Below, piece after piece: positions 35,725 through 45,344 of a stretch of 64,000 nt of DNA; position 1 is the first letter of the stretch; every line of letters begins with the position of its first letter. The DNA is taken from the NCBI RefSeq assembly GCF_004011695.2, contig NC_082423.1:1240001-1304000 (forward strand), read 5' to 3'. The stretch comes from Ascochyta rabiei. Taxonomy: Eukaryota > Ascomycota > Dothideomycetes > Pleosporales > Didymellaceae. The notes under the pieces are model-generated. The model had not been told where the DNA came from and searched no databases. It was given only the letters and a program-made list of their open reading frames with translations. The translations under genes were made by a program, and so were the position numbers.

Positions 35725-36284
35725 CTAGGGTTAAGAAAGATGTGTGTTGTGCACAAGTGTAGATATCTCTTGGTGTTCTTATATAGAAGATATAACCTGT
35801 CTTTAAAGTATAGATAGCTAGGTATATATAGGTTAGTCTGTTAAGTATATATATACATGCGCTCTTTATACCTTGTTACTTAGCACGCTTACTGTAGTAG
35901 AGAGGTACAGGCTTGTAAGTCTGTATAGTGTTATCCTCCTCACTGTCAGCGCCTTGTAATGCCTAGATTATAGCCTTCTTCTATAGTATATTCTTCTGTT
36001 AGTGTAATTCTAGGGTTAAGAGAGATGTGCGTTATATTTAAGTGTAGATATCTCTTAGTAATGTTATATAGAAGATATAACCTCTGTCTTTAAAGTATAG
36101 ATAGCTAGGTATATATAGTTTAGTCTGTTAAGTATATATACATGCTTTATACCTTGTTACTTAGCACGCTTACTGTAGCAGAGAGGTACAGGCTTGTAAG
36201 TCTGTATGGTGTTATCCTCCTCACCGTCAGCGCCTTGCGATGCCCGGATCATGGCCTTCTTCCGCGTCATGTTCTCCTGTCGGC
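35725..36284. repeat. Tandem duplication (two copies of about 276 bp), left copy RIP-mutated
   Basis: Copy A, 35725-36001, and copy B, 36010-36284, both start at CTAGGGTTAAGA and both contain TAGATATCTCTT, GATAGCTAGGTATATATAG, TTTATACCTTGTTACTTAGC and GAGAGGTACAGGCTTGTAAG. At the right end copy B reads GCGATGCCCGGATCATGGCC where copy A reads GTAATGCCTAGATTATAGCC: nearly all differences are C-to-T or G-to-A in CpA/TpG or CpG context. Copy B runs on into normal GC-balanced DNA. Confidence 0.85.
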
Positions 36285-36530
36285 GCGTGCAATCAATATC
36301 GCTGTCCGTTGGTGTGGCGCTCCTTTCGTGATGTCCAAAGCCAGCTACTTGCGGGCCGGGCGTCATGTAGTCATCGAGTGGAATCACACGCGACGGAATG
36401 CATCGCCGGTGGTAGTTGGAACCAAGCCACCCATGGGCAAGGCTGCTGCTGAACTTGCAGTTGCTGATTCGGAGCTTGGGCCAAGTGCCGTTGTTTCAGC
36501 TGATGGTTGCCAGTGTTGCGGAGGTACTTA
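36157..36530 (-). pseudogene. Possible C-terminal coding remnant inside duplicated copy B
   Basis: On the minus strand the frame from about 36530 down to the stop near 36157 is open for about 120 codons without a good start. It includes GDAFRRVIPLDDYMTPGP and RRQENMTRKKAMIRASQG and ends in a basic tail. The composition looks protein-like, and its 3' half is what is duplicated and destroyed in copy A. I cannot link it to an upstream exon: the gene at 36687 ends in its own stop. It may be a last exon whose 5' part was lost, or chance. Family not recognised. Confidence 0.3.
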
Positions 36531-36686
36531 GCAAAGCCTACGAATCGAGTACGGACTACAACACACATGCCCCTTGCCTACAACACTTTGTCGATGGAGA
36601 GACTGACCAGTAGGAACTCCTTCTCCATGTCTGGTTCTTCTCTGTCTGGTTCCTCTCTATGTCTGATTCTTCTGTCTGGTTCTTGT

Positions 36687-38365
36687 CTATTTCTGGTTGA
36701 GCTTCCTGGGCGTCCTCGGTGTAGTAGGCGTCTTCGGAGGCGTGCTGAGAACAGGAGCAGGCGCGAGCTTCCTCGGCGCGCCATGCACCGTCGGCGCGGC
36801 ATTGTTGTCGTACTCGTACCACACGCCGCGAATGCGCCTGTTCAGCTTCCTGGGCGCTGGGCTGATCCTGTTCGCCATGGCACTGGTGAAGGACGGCGGT
36901 GGAGTGGACTGTACACTCGAGGTCTCTGAGGCAGATGCCGCTGGTGGTGAGGCTACGGTCATGTGGTCGACCGAGGTGCTGAGGGTTTCAATAGTGCGCA
37001 CCATGGCTTTGCAGGTCTGTGCGAGCTGGGCCTGGCTGCCGCTCAAGCTCTGGATCTGGGCGGTCGTTGCCTGCAGGACGTGTTTGACCTGCTCGTGTGA
37101 CTCGAAGGAGGTGTTGGAGAGGGCAATGTAGTGCGAAGCGTTCTGGTCGATCAGGGCCTGGAGCTTGGCCTGCGATTCGGCGAGCGCCTTGATCTGCGTG
37201 CTGTTGCTCTCGTTGATCTCCTGCATGCGCTGGAGGCCGGCGGACTGGGCGACGGACAGGGCGTGGATGTGCTCGGCGCTGCTCTCGACGACCGAGGAGA
37301 GTCGCTCCAGCTTCTCGGCCAGGCTGTCGACGGCCGTGCTGGCAGGCTTCTCGGCGGCCGGCTGTGCTTGGGGCAGAGGAGCGCGGGCGACCAGGTGGCC
37401 GGTGGTGCCCTGCAGGGGGATGACGGGCGTGGCGCAGTTGGACCTGTCCTGGGAGGTGAAGAACCACTTGCTGCGCAGCTCGAAGAACCTGGGGTCGTCC
37501 TGGATGGCCTGCATGTCGTCCGTCTTGAGGACGAAGAGCTGGGCGCCGGGACGAGTGGACTCGGGGTACGAGCGCTGCACGAGCGACCACCACTGGGCGC
37601 AGACGTCCGAGGTGGCGAAGGTGAGGAGGTACGGGGGCGAGTTTGCATAGTCGCTCTGTGTGTGGTGTCAGCCGGTGTGCCGTGGATGCGCGCTGTCCGG
37701 CCTACCTTGAGGGCATAGGCGTAGAAGAGGCTCTCCTCGCCGTTGTCTGCCGCGTTCAGCTCGCTGTCCTGGCTTCCCCGGCCGAGGGGGTGCCGGTAGG
37801 GCGACTTGGGCGGATGCAGCTCGCCGTTGATGATCAGGCCCTGGGCCAGCGACATGCTCGGCTTCTTGCGCGAGTGTCCTGCCGCCCTCTCGGGGGACCT
37901 CGTCTTGGGGGACCTCGTCTTGGGGGACCTCGTCTTGGGGGACCTCGTCTTGGGGGACCTCGTCTCGGGGGACCTCGTCTCGGGGGACCTCCTCTCGGGC
38001 AATCTCCTCTCGGGCGATCTCCTCTCGGGCAATCTCCTCTCGGGCGATCTCCTCTCGGGCAATCTCCTCTCGGGCAATCTCCTCTCGGGCAATCTCCTCT
38101 CGGGCGATCTCCTCTCGGGCAATCTCCTCTCGGGCGATCTCCTCTCGGGCGAGGTGCTCCTTGGCGTGTTCGTCTTGCTCTCGAACAGCGGCATCGAGGC
38201 GTCCATGAGGGCAGAGAAGTCGGGCATGCTCTTGGGCCTGCTGGACATGATGGACTCAGAGCGCGTGCGTGAGCGGCTGGCGACGGTGTTGGCGCTAACA
38301 AACGAGTAAGTGGACGGGAAAGTCGTGGAAGCAAACGACACGCGGCGGGAGTCTGTCTGCGACAT
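36687..38365 (-). CDS. Unknown protein with (S/L)PERR repeat and coiled-coil region
   Basis: Predicted 542-aa protein; exon 1 38365-37706, intron 37705-37656 (50 bp), exon 2 37655-36687; total 1629 nt. Residues 1-70 are Ser-rich. Residues 72-161 are 18 tandem pentapeptides: SPERR/LPERR, then SPETR and SPKTR. Residues 175-215 contain GLIINGELHPPKSPYRHPLGRGSQDSELN. The middle (about 225-310) has a compact conserved-looking block with WWSLVQ, QLFVLKTDDMQAIQDDPRFFELRSKWF. Residues 340-450 form a heptad-rich coiled coil with many Ala, Gln and Ser. The C terminus is basic with repeated APRKL/TPRKLN motifs. No membrane segment or signal peptide. I do not recognise the family; the mixture suggests a nuclear or scaffold protein, which is inference. 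Confidence 0.78.
37883..38152. repeat. 15-bp coding minisatellite ((S/L)PERR pentapeptides)
   Basis: Eighteen 15-bp units in frame within the gene above. Two variant classes are block-wise: GGGGGACCTCGTCTT-like units on the left and alternating GGGCAATCTCCTCTC / GGGCGATCTCCTCTC on the right. Confidence 0.93.
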
Positions 38366-39468
38366 GTCGTCTTCTATTGTACTGCGCAGAGACCGTTGCG
38401 CCGAAAATAGCAGACGCAGGGTGCGGACGTCCAGCTGGTTGCGATCCTTGTCAATGACCTCACGCTGGTGGAGCTGCGCCGAGATGGGCGCTGTTCATGC
38501 TCTCGAGTCTCAGGACACGGCCTTGCTGCGGATTCGGGCGACCAAGGATGCGCAGAGTGAAGCAAGGCAAAGTGCGGTGGCAGCTTCTATACGTGTCGCG
38601 ATACAGCCGTTGCATGCTGTGGGCATGGCTAGCTGGCTAGCTGGCCTGCACTAGAACGCGGGACGCTGAGCGGGGGGACGACGCAGCATGACCTCAAGAC
38701 GCGAGCTGCAGCTAGGAAGCACGCCACAGGGGCTCCGCGCCTGGCTCGCGCAGACTCAATGGCAGAGGCAACCACACAAGCGCAAGCAGAACGGGGCATT
38801 GGGGTGCCTACTGGGGACGCACACCCACTTTGTCACCACACACTCTGTCAGCTGCCCATCTGGAGAATGCAACAAAAGGGGATGATGTCACACAGCGCAC
38901 GTGCTTCCGCGCGCATCTAGGCCAGATCCAGCAAAGACAGAAATAGCGGGTCCCGTGTCTCCACCTCGTATTGTATTTATTGTATTGGGGCCACGAACAC
39001 TCCAAACCTCTGACATCCAGCAGCCAGTCAAGTTGGTTTTGTTGAGCGATGTTCATTTCAGGGATACACCCGACGACTACGGTACTTATCGCACGAAACC
39101 AATCACAACCTAAATCTTGGAGAGTGTAGTAAATATCTGTACGCTGCCAAGACGAAGCCATGAGTTATGAAACCTGATGTCGTGGGATCTACGCTCTTTC
39201 CTCCTAATCAATAACGCGTAGCCAGCACTTTCCATGCAATACCTGCGCTGTACAAACGCTTCTGCAGAACTCCGAGCAGCAACTCAGCCAATGCAACCCG
39301 GCCAACGCAACCCAGTCAACGCAACCCAGTCAACGCAACCCAGTCAACGCAATCCAGTCAACGCAACCCAGTCAACGCAACCCAGCCAACGCAACCCAGC
39401 CAACGCAACCCAAGCAGCTTCCCATCTTTACCGTGTCGTCAGAGATGTGCAACAAGCCATCCAAGCAT
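38366..39468. other. Intergenic, nothing recognised apart from a minisatellite
   Basis: 1.1 kb containing the promoter of the 38365 gene at its left and the 3' end of the 39469 gene at its right. Only the 14-bp repeat at 39281-39416 stands out. Confidence 0.5.
39281..39416. repeat. 14-bp minisatellite
   Basis: About nine copies of a 14-bp unit of the form CAACGCAACCCAGT, with AGCC/AGTC variants and one CAATCC unit. It lies 50-190 bp downstream of the stop codon of the gene at 39469-40869, so in its 3' region. Confidence 0.9.
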
Positions 39469-40869
39469 CTACAGAGAAGAGGCGGGCGCAACACCAACCT
39501 TGACGTCAAAGTGTTCCATGCTGCTGAACCCACGCGCCCTCAGCCAGCCATCCGGAATCACAGGTACCTCCTCTGTCATCCAAGCTTCGGCGGCCTCGCG
39601 ACGGAAGAAGATGTGGATCCAAGGTCGAGGGCCAGGAGCAGTGAGAGCAAGGAGTCGAGTTGACATGCTTGGGAAAGTCAAGGAGTGTGACGCAGGCCTG
39701 CGATGAATCTTGACAGAGGCCAGAGAGCGAGCGCGCAGGATCGTCCGCCACGTCGTATTCATAGTAGAGCAGCGGCGGTCGGGCTGCACGCGGCGACCAA
39801 AGAGACGGTAGCTGTGCATGTCAGTCTGGAAATAGAAAGAACATGGCCTAGAAGATACTCACAGATCCTTGGCTTCTCCGTCGCCGGTCGCGTTGTATTC
39901 GACTTGCATGTAGCGGCCGAACCCAGCCTCGATCTTGTACGAGTTTGCCCAAAGGTCGAGCAGCGGCCACACATCGACTCCCTCCGCAGATTTCTCGACG
40001 TCCTTGATCTTCTCGCCCACGGCAATCGTGAGGTTGCCTGTGAACGGCATGTCGATCTTGCGGTCCTTGGACGTGGGGAGACACTCCAGCAAGGCAGGCG
40101 CTTCCGAATAGAAGGTCTGGAGGTACTTGACCACCTCCACCAGGTCCATGCCGATCTCCTGCCTCAGCATGTACAGCGGACGGAACTCCTGACGAAGGAG
40201 ACGGCTCACTTGGGTTAAGCCGAAGAACGGTCGATTGTTCTCGCGCACCAGTAGGGCAGGCTGAGCCTTGCTCTTGCTGGCGCGAACGTGACCACGGCGG
40301 CTGGCAGCAGGCACAGCATCGTCGTTCTTCTTGTCCGTGATGTCAGACGGCAACGTGCGCTGGCGGTCGAGGCGTGTGGAGGAGCGAAGAGAGGCAATGC
40401 GGGGTCGATGGACGAGGAGGGCTTGTCGCGAGCTTTGAGACATGCAGCCGTAGATCAAGTTGCGAATCTCTGCATTTTGTCAGTACAAAGACATGGACGT
40501 GCAAGGAGACAATGTACCTCCGGGCAGATCCATAAAACCTGTGGCCTTCCTGTCATCTGCCACAGCGTTCTGGATCTTGACAACAGCGGTCTTGGTCTTT
40601 GCCTTCTTAGGCGCGACCTTCTTGACACCTGATCTCTGGCTGTGCGTGCGGTTGGCAGGTGGAGCTCGGAGACGAGCAGACGGTTTCGGAGTAGCGACAA
40701 GAGTCTGCGATACTGGAAAGCCTGGCGAGGGCGGGATCATGGTACGTGGAAGAACATCATGTGGAGCCCCGGGTGTCGACGGAGGCGCGGAGAGAAGCTG
40801 CCTCTCTGCCTCAGCTGAGGGTGGTGGAGTTGTTGCGCGTTTGAGGCTGCTTGTGTCAGTATAACCCAT
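39469..40869 (-). CDS. LPxE-RNxIY (F-box-like fold) protein 2
   Basis: Predicted 433-aa protein; exons 40869-40518, 40469-39863 and 39811-39469; introns 48 and 51 bp; total 1302 nt. The first 115 residues are a Pro/Ser/Lys-rich, probably disordered tail. FMDLPG then EIRNLIYGCM is the LPxEIRNxIY motif, and the first intron splits its Glu codon as G|AG, exactly as in the two relatives in this window. LTQVSRLLRQEFRPLYM is the partner block. After it come two mixed regions without a known domain; the last exon ends in a basic, Arg-rich stretch and IFFRREAAEAW. ATG 40869 is the first in frame. Function unknown; a substrate-receptor role is only an inference from the fold. Confidence 0.78.
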
Positions 40870-42684
40870 CTCAAGGATAAGCAAACATTGATCAGAACCC
40901 ACTCCATGATGTCAATCCTAGTCGTCCTTGAAGCTTGTGATACTGTGCGCGGGCGTCCAAAAAAAAAATCGACGGTGCGAGGTGGCAGAGCAATAGCAGC
41001 GACGGGCGCTCAAAGATATATGAACTCCACGGCACCGACCAAAGGGAGGGTGAGAGTGAGCCATCTGCACCACTGTGGCCACCGCAAAAAGCTCATCTGT
41101 CGCGACAATGTGGGGCGCAAACTGTCAGTCACCTTGGAAATCGTTGTCCAAAGTGGAGACTCAAGACCTCATGGCCAGTAAAGAGGACCGGACATGCTTA
41201 GGTGGCTTTGCGGAGTGGAGTTTGGCAGAGGTCACTGTTGTCGTATTTGCAGGTGAGAGAAGGTTGGAAGCCTGATTGCGTGGTGAGAGTTGACAAGTGT
41301 CGAACAGGCTTGATCCTTACAACTAACAACACCGCATAGGTGGTGCAGCGCAGGATGCAACAGTGTGGATGCGCTGAATACTAGATCTGGTGTCAGAAAG
41401 TTAGGAAATCGCGAAGAAGCTACGCAGTCACAAGGAAACGTGCAAAAGAGTTAGTAGCTGAGGGAGACACGCGCCAGCAGCAGAAAACACAACGTGGGGC
41501 TCAGCGATAATATCAGGCTCTAACCAAGGGCCAAACGGAAAACCCAGTCTTCTCATCAGGGTCTGATGGTTTTTGATTGCGCTGCAGGGCTGGATGTTAC
41601 CCCATATGTGTTGACGTACAAAATGGGAGCATGAAGCCGGACAACGATAGTCGCTCACCAAAGACCTCGGAATCTGTTCAAGCTACAAGCAAAATCATGA
41701 TCGCCAAGATGCCAATGCCTTGGTTGTTACATATGTGAGTGGACCTTCACCCTCAACAGTATCAACGCGCAGAGCCTCATCTGCGCGCTTTGCAACCGGT
41801 TTTCAATTCACGCTCTAGATAAGAGGGAATGTAGCTAGTCTCTCGCTTGCACGTAAAAACAGTCTAGTGTGCACGCTGACGAGAGTGGATTTGTTGCGTG
41901 TCATCACTTACTATTACAAACATCGACAGGCGTCGACAAACACGTACACAAGCTTAAATAGGCTGTTGAACTGCACATATGGGGAGCAGAAATCGAATGC
42001 GCAGATCCAGGTTTTGGGCTGGTCAAAACTCTTGTGAGATCTTGGCTTGTGGGCTGGGTCAGCTGAGAGCGGTACCAACGATTGCAATGATCGCTAACCA
42101 TATATGAGTAGCGAAGATCTGAGACAGAGTCTCCCATAGAGTGCTCTGAGATTTCGTTTGTTGGGATTTCAAGTTCTACTGGGAGGATCGCTTTGACTGA
42201 CCTAGTTTGCTAAGTGTACTTGAAGGCCAGATAGATGCTCACTGTACTGAGCACAACACGCTGCCGAGACCGTGAGTGGGCCCTTGCCAAAACGACAAGA
42301 TCACCACATCAGCCGTTGATGGGCCCCGCTGTTGATCAAGGATACTGGTTGAAGAAGAGGGGTAAGGGTGCAGTGCCAGCAATTCCAACGTGTTCAGTGC
42401 GGAGGAGGTGGCCAGCTATGCTGAGGGTCTCGAAAATCCAGATTTCTAACTCTACTAGATTGCGTGGGTCTTGAGTCCCTTTACACACACATCTTCGCAC
42501 TCATTGATCAGAGGCTTCCATTTGCGTTTGAAGCCATCGGGGGCATTCGTGGCACGACAAGCTCGTAGTTATGCCTTGGGGGGTACTTCGGTTTGTCGAC
42601 AGCATCGAGCGAATCCATCTTCACACCCGAATTCATGTCCGGGGCCATCGAAAACGCCAACCCCACAAGACAGCAGGGCATAAG
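40870..42684. other. Long divergent intergenic stretch, nothing recognised
   Basis: 1.8 kb between divergent LPxE-family genes. A short A-run is at 40960-40968. Open frames stay below 90 codons with no family match; no repeats or RNA genes seen. Both genes' promoters must lie here. Confidence 0.5.
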
Positions 42685-43594
42685 ATGGCAGATCGTTCGC
42701 CCTGCCGGAGCCTTTTGAATTTGCCTCCTGGTACGATAGCCTTAGATCCTCAAACCTGTCTAGGTAGGTTGTATTACTGACAAGAGCACAGAGGCGCGAA
42801 ATCTTATCTATGCCTTTGCGTCTTCGCATGCATCAGGAGAAAGATGCTGCGTTGTCCCATGCCTGCAACTCGCTCAGACGTGCCGCCAGCTTCGCCACGA
42901 ATATCGGCCCATCTGCTTTCGATCATACGTCACGATCGACTGGAAAGACGTCCCCGCATATTTCAGAACGTTCTTTCCCACCAGGGGCGGAAGGATCTCG
43001 AACATCGACTTCGCACCCACGGGCATGACCGTGTTTACCAATACCTACTACAAGAGAACTCCAGAAAAAGTAGATGTCCAAATTGATCTCTTGCCGATCC
43101 TGATGGTGGGTCTTGTCGACAAATCATTTGAATGCAAATTCAGGTACGATCCAGGGTCACCGGAAGCAACAAACATGGATGCAGACATATATGCCATGAT
43201 GACAGCCGATGTGAACACGATCCAAAAGCTGCTCACCCACCAACACCCAAATTGGCTCCGAGATGTAACGTCAGGCAGAGTCTCCAGTCTCCTGATATCC
43301 CACATTGGCACGAACGATTACCCTCGCGCGCAGTTCGTTTTCCAACCTACAAAGGAAGGCAGGGTCTCGTGCGGAATCACACGACGCAACCGAGTCAAGA
43401 CAAACTCTTCATCTCCGCATCAGGCTGAGATTGGACAAAATCAACTGTTCCTCAATCCACATGCCTTGAGCGGGTACGTGGGGCATGTTGACCTTCGAAA
43501 GATCTTCGTTGAAAACGATTACATCTTTTTGTGGGACGTCAAATTGGATGACAGTCCTCAGCAGGAGGCAGAACTAGGCTTCTTTTTGGAATGA
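42685..43594 (+). CDS. LPxE-RNxIY (F-box-like fold) protein 3
   Basis: Predicted 282-aa protein. Exon 1 is only 46 nt (42685-42730), intron 42731-42791 (61 bp), exon 2 42792-43594; total 849 nt. The start reads MADRSPCRSLLNLPP then EARNLIYAFA, giving LPPEARNLIY; the intron again splits the Glu codon G|AG. LQLAQTCRQLRHEYRPICF is the second conserved block (CRQLRxEYRPxxF). The remaining 200 residues have alternating hydrophobic strands, including DWKDVPAYFRTFFP, and no recognised domain. Same length as protein 1 but clearly diverged. The large frame alone begins in the middle (ATG 43025); without the short first exon the family motif would be missed. Confidence 0.82.
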
Positions 43595-44200
43595 TTTTGT
43601 CGGATTTGCTTTGTTTCCAAGTTTGCGTGTGAACATAGAGTGGTGGTGCGTATCCACTCAATGCCTTTGGATGCAAGGCTTGGAGCCGAGAGAGAGCACC
43701 TCTCACAGTACCTGAATTCAAGCAAACTCATTCGTGGCAGATGATTGGATTCATCCTCGACTGCAATATCACTCTTTGCTGAAGTGGATACGAGACTTTG
43801 ACACCTGCGCTTGAAAAAGTCTTGGGCATGTTTTCGACCAACCCTCACCCTGATTATTATCGTTTATGGCTGTATACAAGATGCGGAACAACTTTCCAAA
43901 TTGTGACAGGCGTTCATGCGAGGGTAATTTGGGTGGTCAACAAGTCTCGTGGAGTTGATAAAGGGGCGCCACAGGCGGTGATACCTTATGAAAGCAGGAA
44001 AAGGGGCTACTTCTAAACAGGCAGGTGCGAGTGTTAGCGTCGCAATCTAGTACTTGGAGGGCAACGGAGGATGTGAGTCAATGACGCGATCGACGACGAT
44101 AACTTCGTGAGAAGGTGCTGCCAGATTACATGATGTTGCCTGATCTTTGCACATAAAACAACGGTATCTAAGACATCTCCGAGTCGATACTCGACCCAGA
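43595..44200. other. Intergenic, nothing recognised
   Basis: 600 bp between two plus-strand genes, holding a 3' UTR and a promoter. No repeat or RNA gene seen. Confidence 0.5.
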
Positions 44201-44911
44201 ATGACATCACCAACATTATCTGCGCCGACTTTATACGCACGTTCAGACCTAAAAGATGACCCAAAATTGGTCACCCAGATAACTGACCTCGTTAATGAGG
44301 CTTTCTATCGATCGAAGCTCCCAGATCCAGTGAAATGGCGACAGGCCCGCGGGAGGCGATTTCCAACGAATGACCTCTACTTCGAGATGCTTGGACAAGA
44401 GGGCCTTGCAGTTGTCATCTTTGACAACGATGCAGCGGAAAAAAAAGCGGTTGCTGTCGCAGCTGCAGTGCCTTGGGAAGGTGGCTGGCAAAAGGAGGGC
44501 GCTGGAGTCGAGCATGGTTGGGAGTTCAAAGCAGTTGCTGTTGACGGCAGCTCCAAATACCTGCATCGAGGTCTTGCCGTGAAAATGTACAAGTTTCTGG
44601 AGCAATACCTGGTATCTCGAACCCAAGAGTATGGCGTCTCGACGAACGGAAGACAACTGGGCAAGAGAGACCAGTTGACGCTCTGGATCTTGGCAGCAGA
44701 GTGCATCAACGGCGCGTATTGGAAAAAGAGAGGGTATGAATTGGTTCGGCGGGGCACTTATGGGCCACCCACTTGGGGGTGTCAGACGAGTTTTGAGATG
44801 GTCGTGCTGCGGAAGAATGTGCCGCTTTCTGCTGCGGGGATGGATCACCCTACCGAAGTCGCAAAAAGCATGGAAGAGCTGTCTAAGAGGGATATGGTGA
44901 AGGTCAATTAA
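44201..44911 (+). CDS. GNAT-like N-acetyltransferase
   Basis: Single-exon 236-aa protein. The pattern fits the GNAT fold: an N-terminal LVTQITDLVNEAF helix, the GLAVVIFDND strand, a central AVAVAAAVPWEGGW stretch, EFKAVAVDGSSKYLHRGLAVKMYKFLEQYL (strand 4 plus the acetyl-CoA pyrophosphate loop, here HRGLA in place of the usual Q/RxxGxG/A), and LTLWILAAECINGAYWKKRGYELVRRGTY (late helix and strand with NxxYxxxGF-like motif). Acceptor unknown; many fungal GNATs of this size are uncharacterised. ATG 44201 is preferred over the open frame that begins at 44147 because the upstream segment is basic and not conserved in GNAT proteins. Confidence 0.75.
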   Translation: MTSPTLSAPTLYARSDLKDDPKLVTQITDLVNEAFYRSKLPDPVKWRQARGRRFPTNDLYFEMLGQEGLAVVIFDNDAAEKKAVAVAAAVPWEGGWQKEGAGVEHGWEFKAVAVDGSSKYLHRGLAVKMYKFLEQYLVSRTQEYGVSTNGRQLGKRDQLTLWILAAECINGAYWKKRGYELVRRGTYGPPTWGCQTSFEMVVLRKNVPLSAAGMDHPTEVAKSMEELSKRDMVKVN

Positions 44912-45344
44912 AATTATCTCCCCGCAACCACAAGACCCAGACGCCGCACGCCGTCGTCTAAAAGACTGTCTAGCGGTCGTTAGAAAAATCTTTGCACGGA
45001 GGAACCGATTCCGTTTGCAAGACCATGCAAAGGCCGGACCAAGACAGGTTATCGTGGCCCAATTGCACGCCATTCGAGGGATGCAGTAACCCGTTCAAGT
45101 CGGTCAAGGGCGTTGTAGTGGCGGTGCACAAGGGCTCGATACTCATAATAAGCCAAGGTGCTGAATTACCTGCACCAGATCTCGAAATGATGGAGTGAAA
45201 GAGGCGGTTACTATAAGTTAGCAAGCTCATCAATGGTCGCAATCAAGTTCCCGCCTAGTTCTCGTGCTTTACAAAAGTTTCTGATCGAACATGGAAGAAG
45301 AACATTCCACTTCAAACCGGGAGATCACCTGGCACAGGTACACT
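44912..45344. other. Intergenic, nothing recognised
   Basis: 430 bp between the acetyltransferase gene and the ABC pseudogene. No feature seen. Confidence 0.45.

Noticed and set aside
37131..38309. Plus-strand open frames with long Gly-Leu or Gly-Asp-Leu repeats
   Set aside because: These are the complement of the (S/L)PERR minisatellite and its flanks; the minus-strand model splices correctly and has the protein-like composition.
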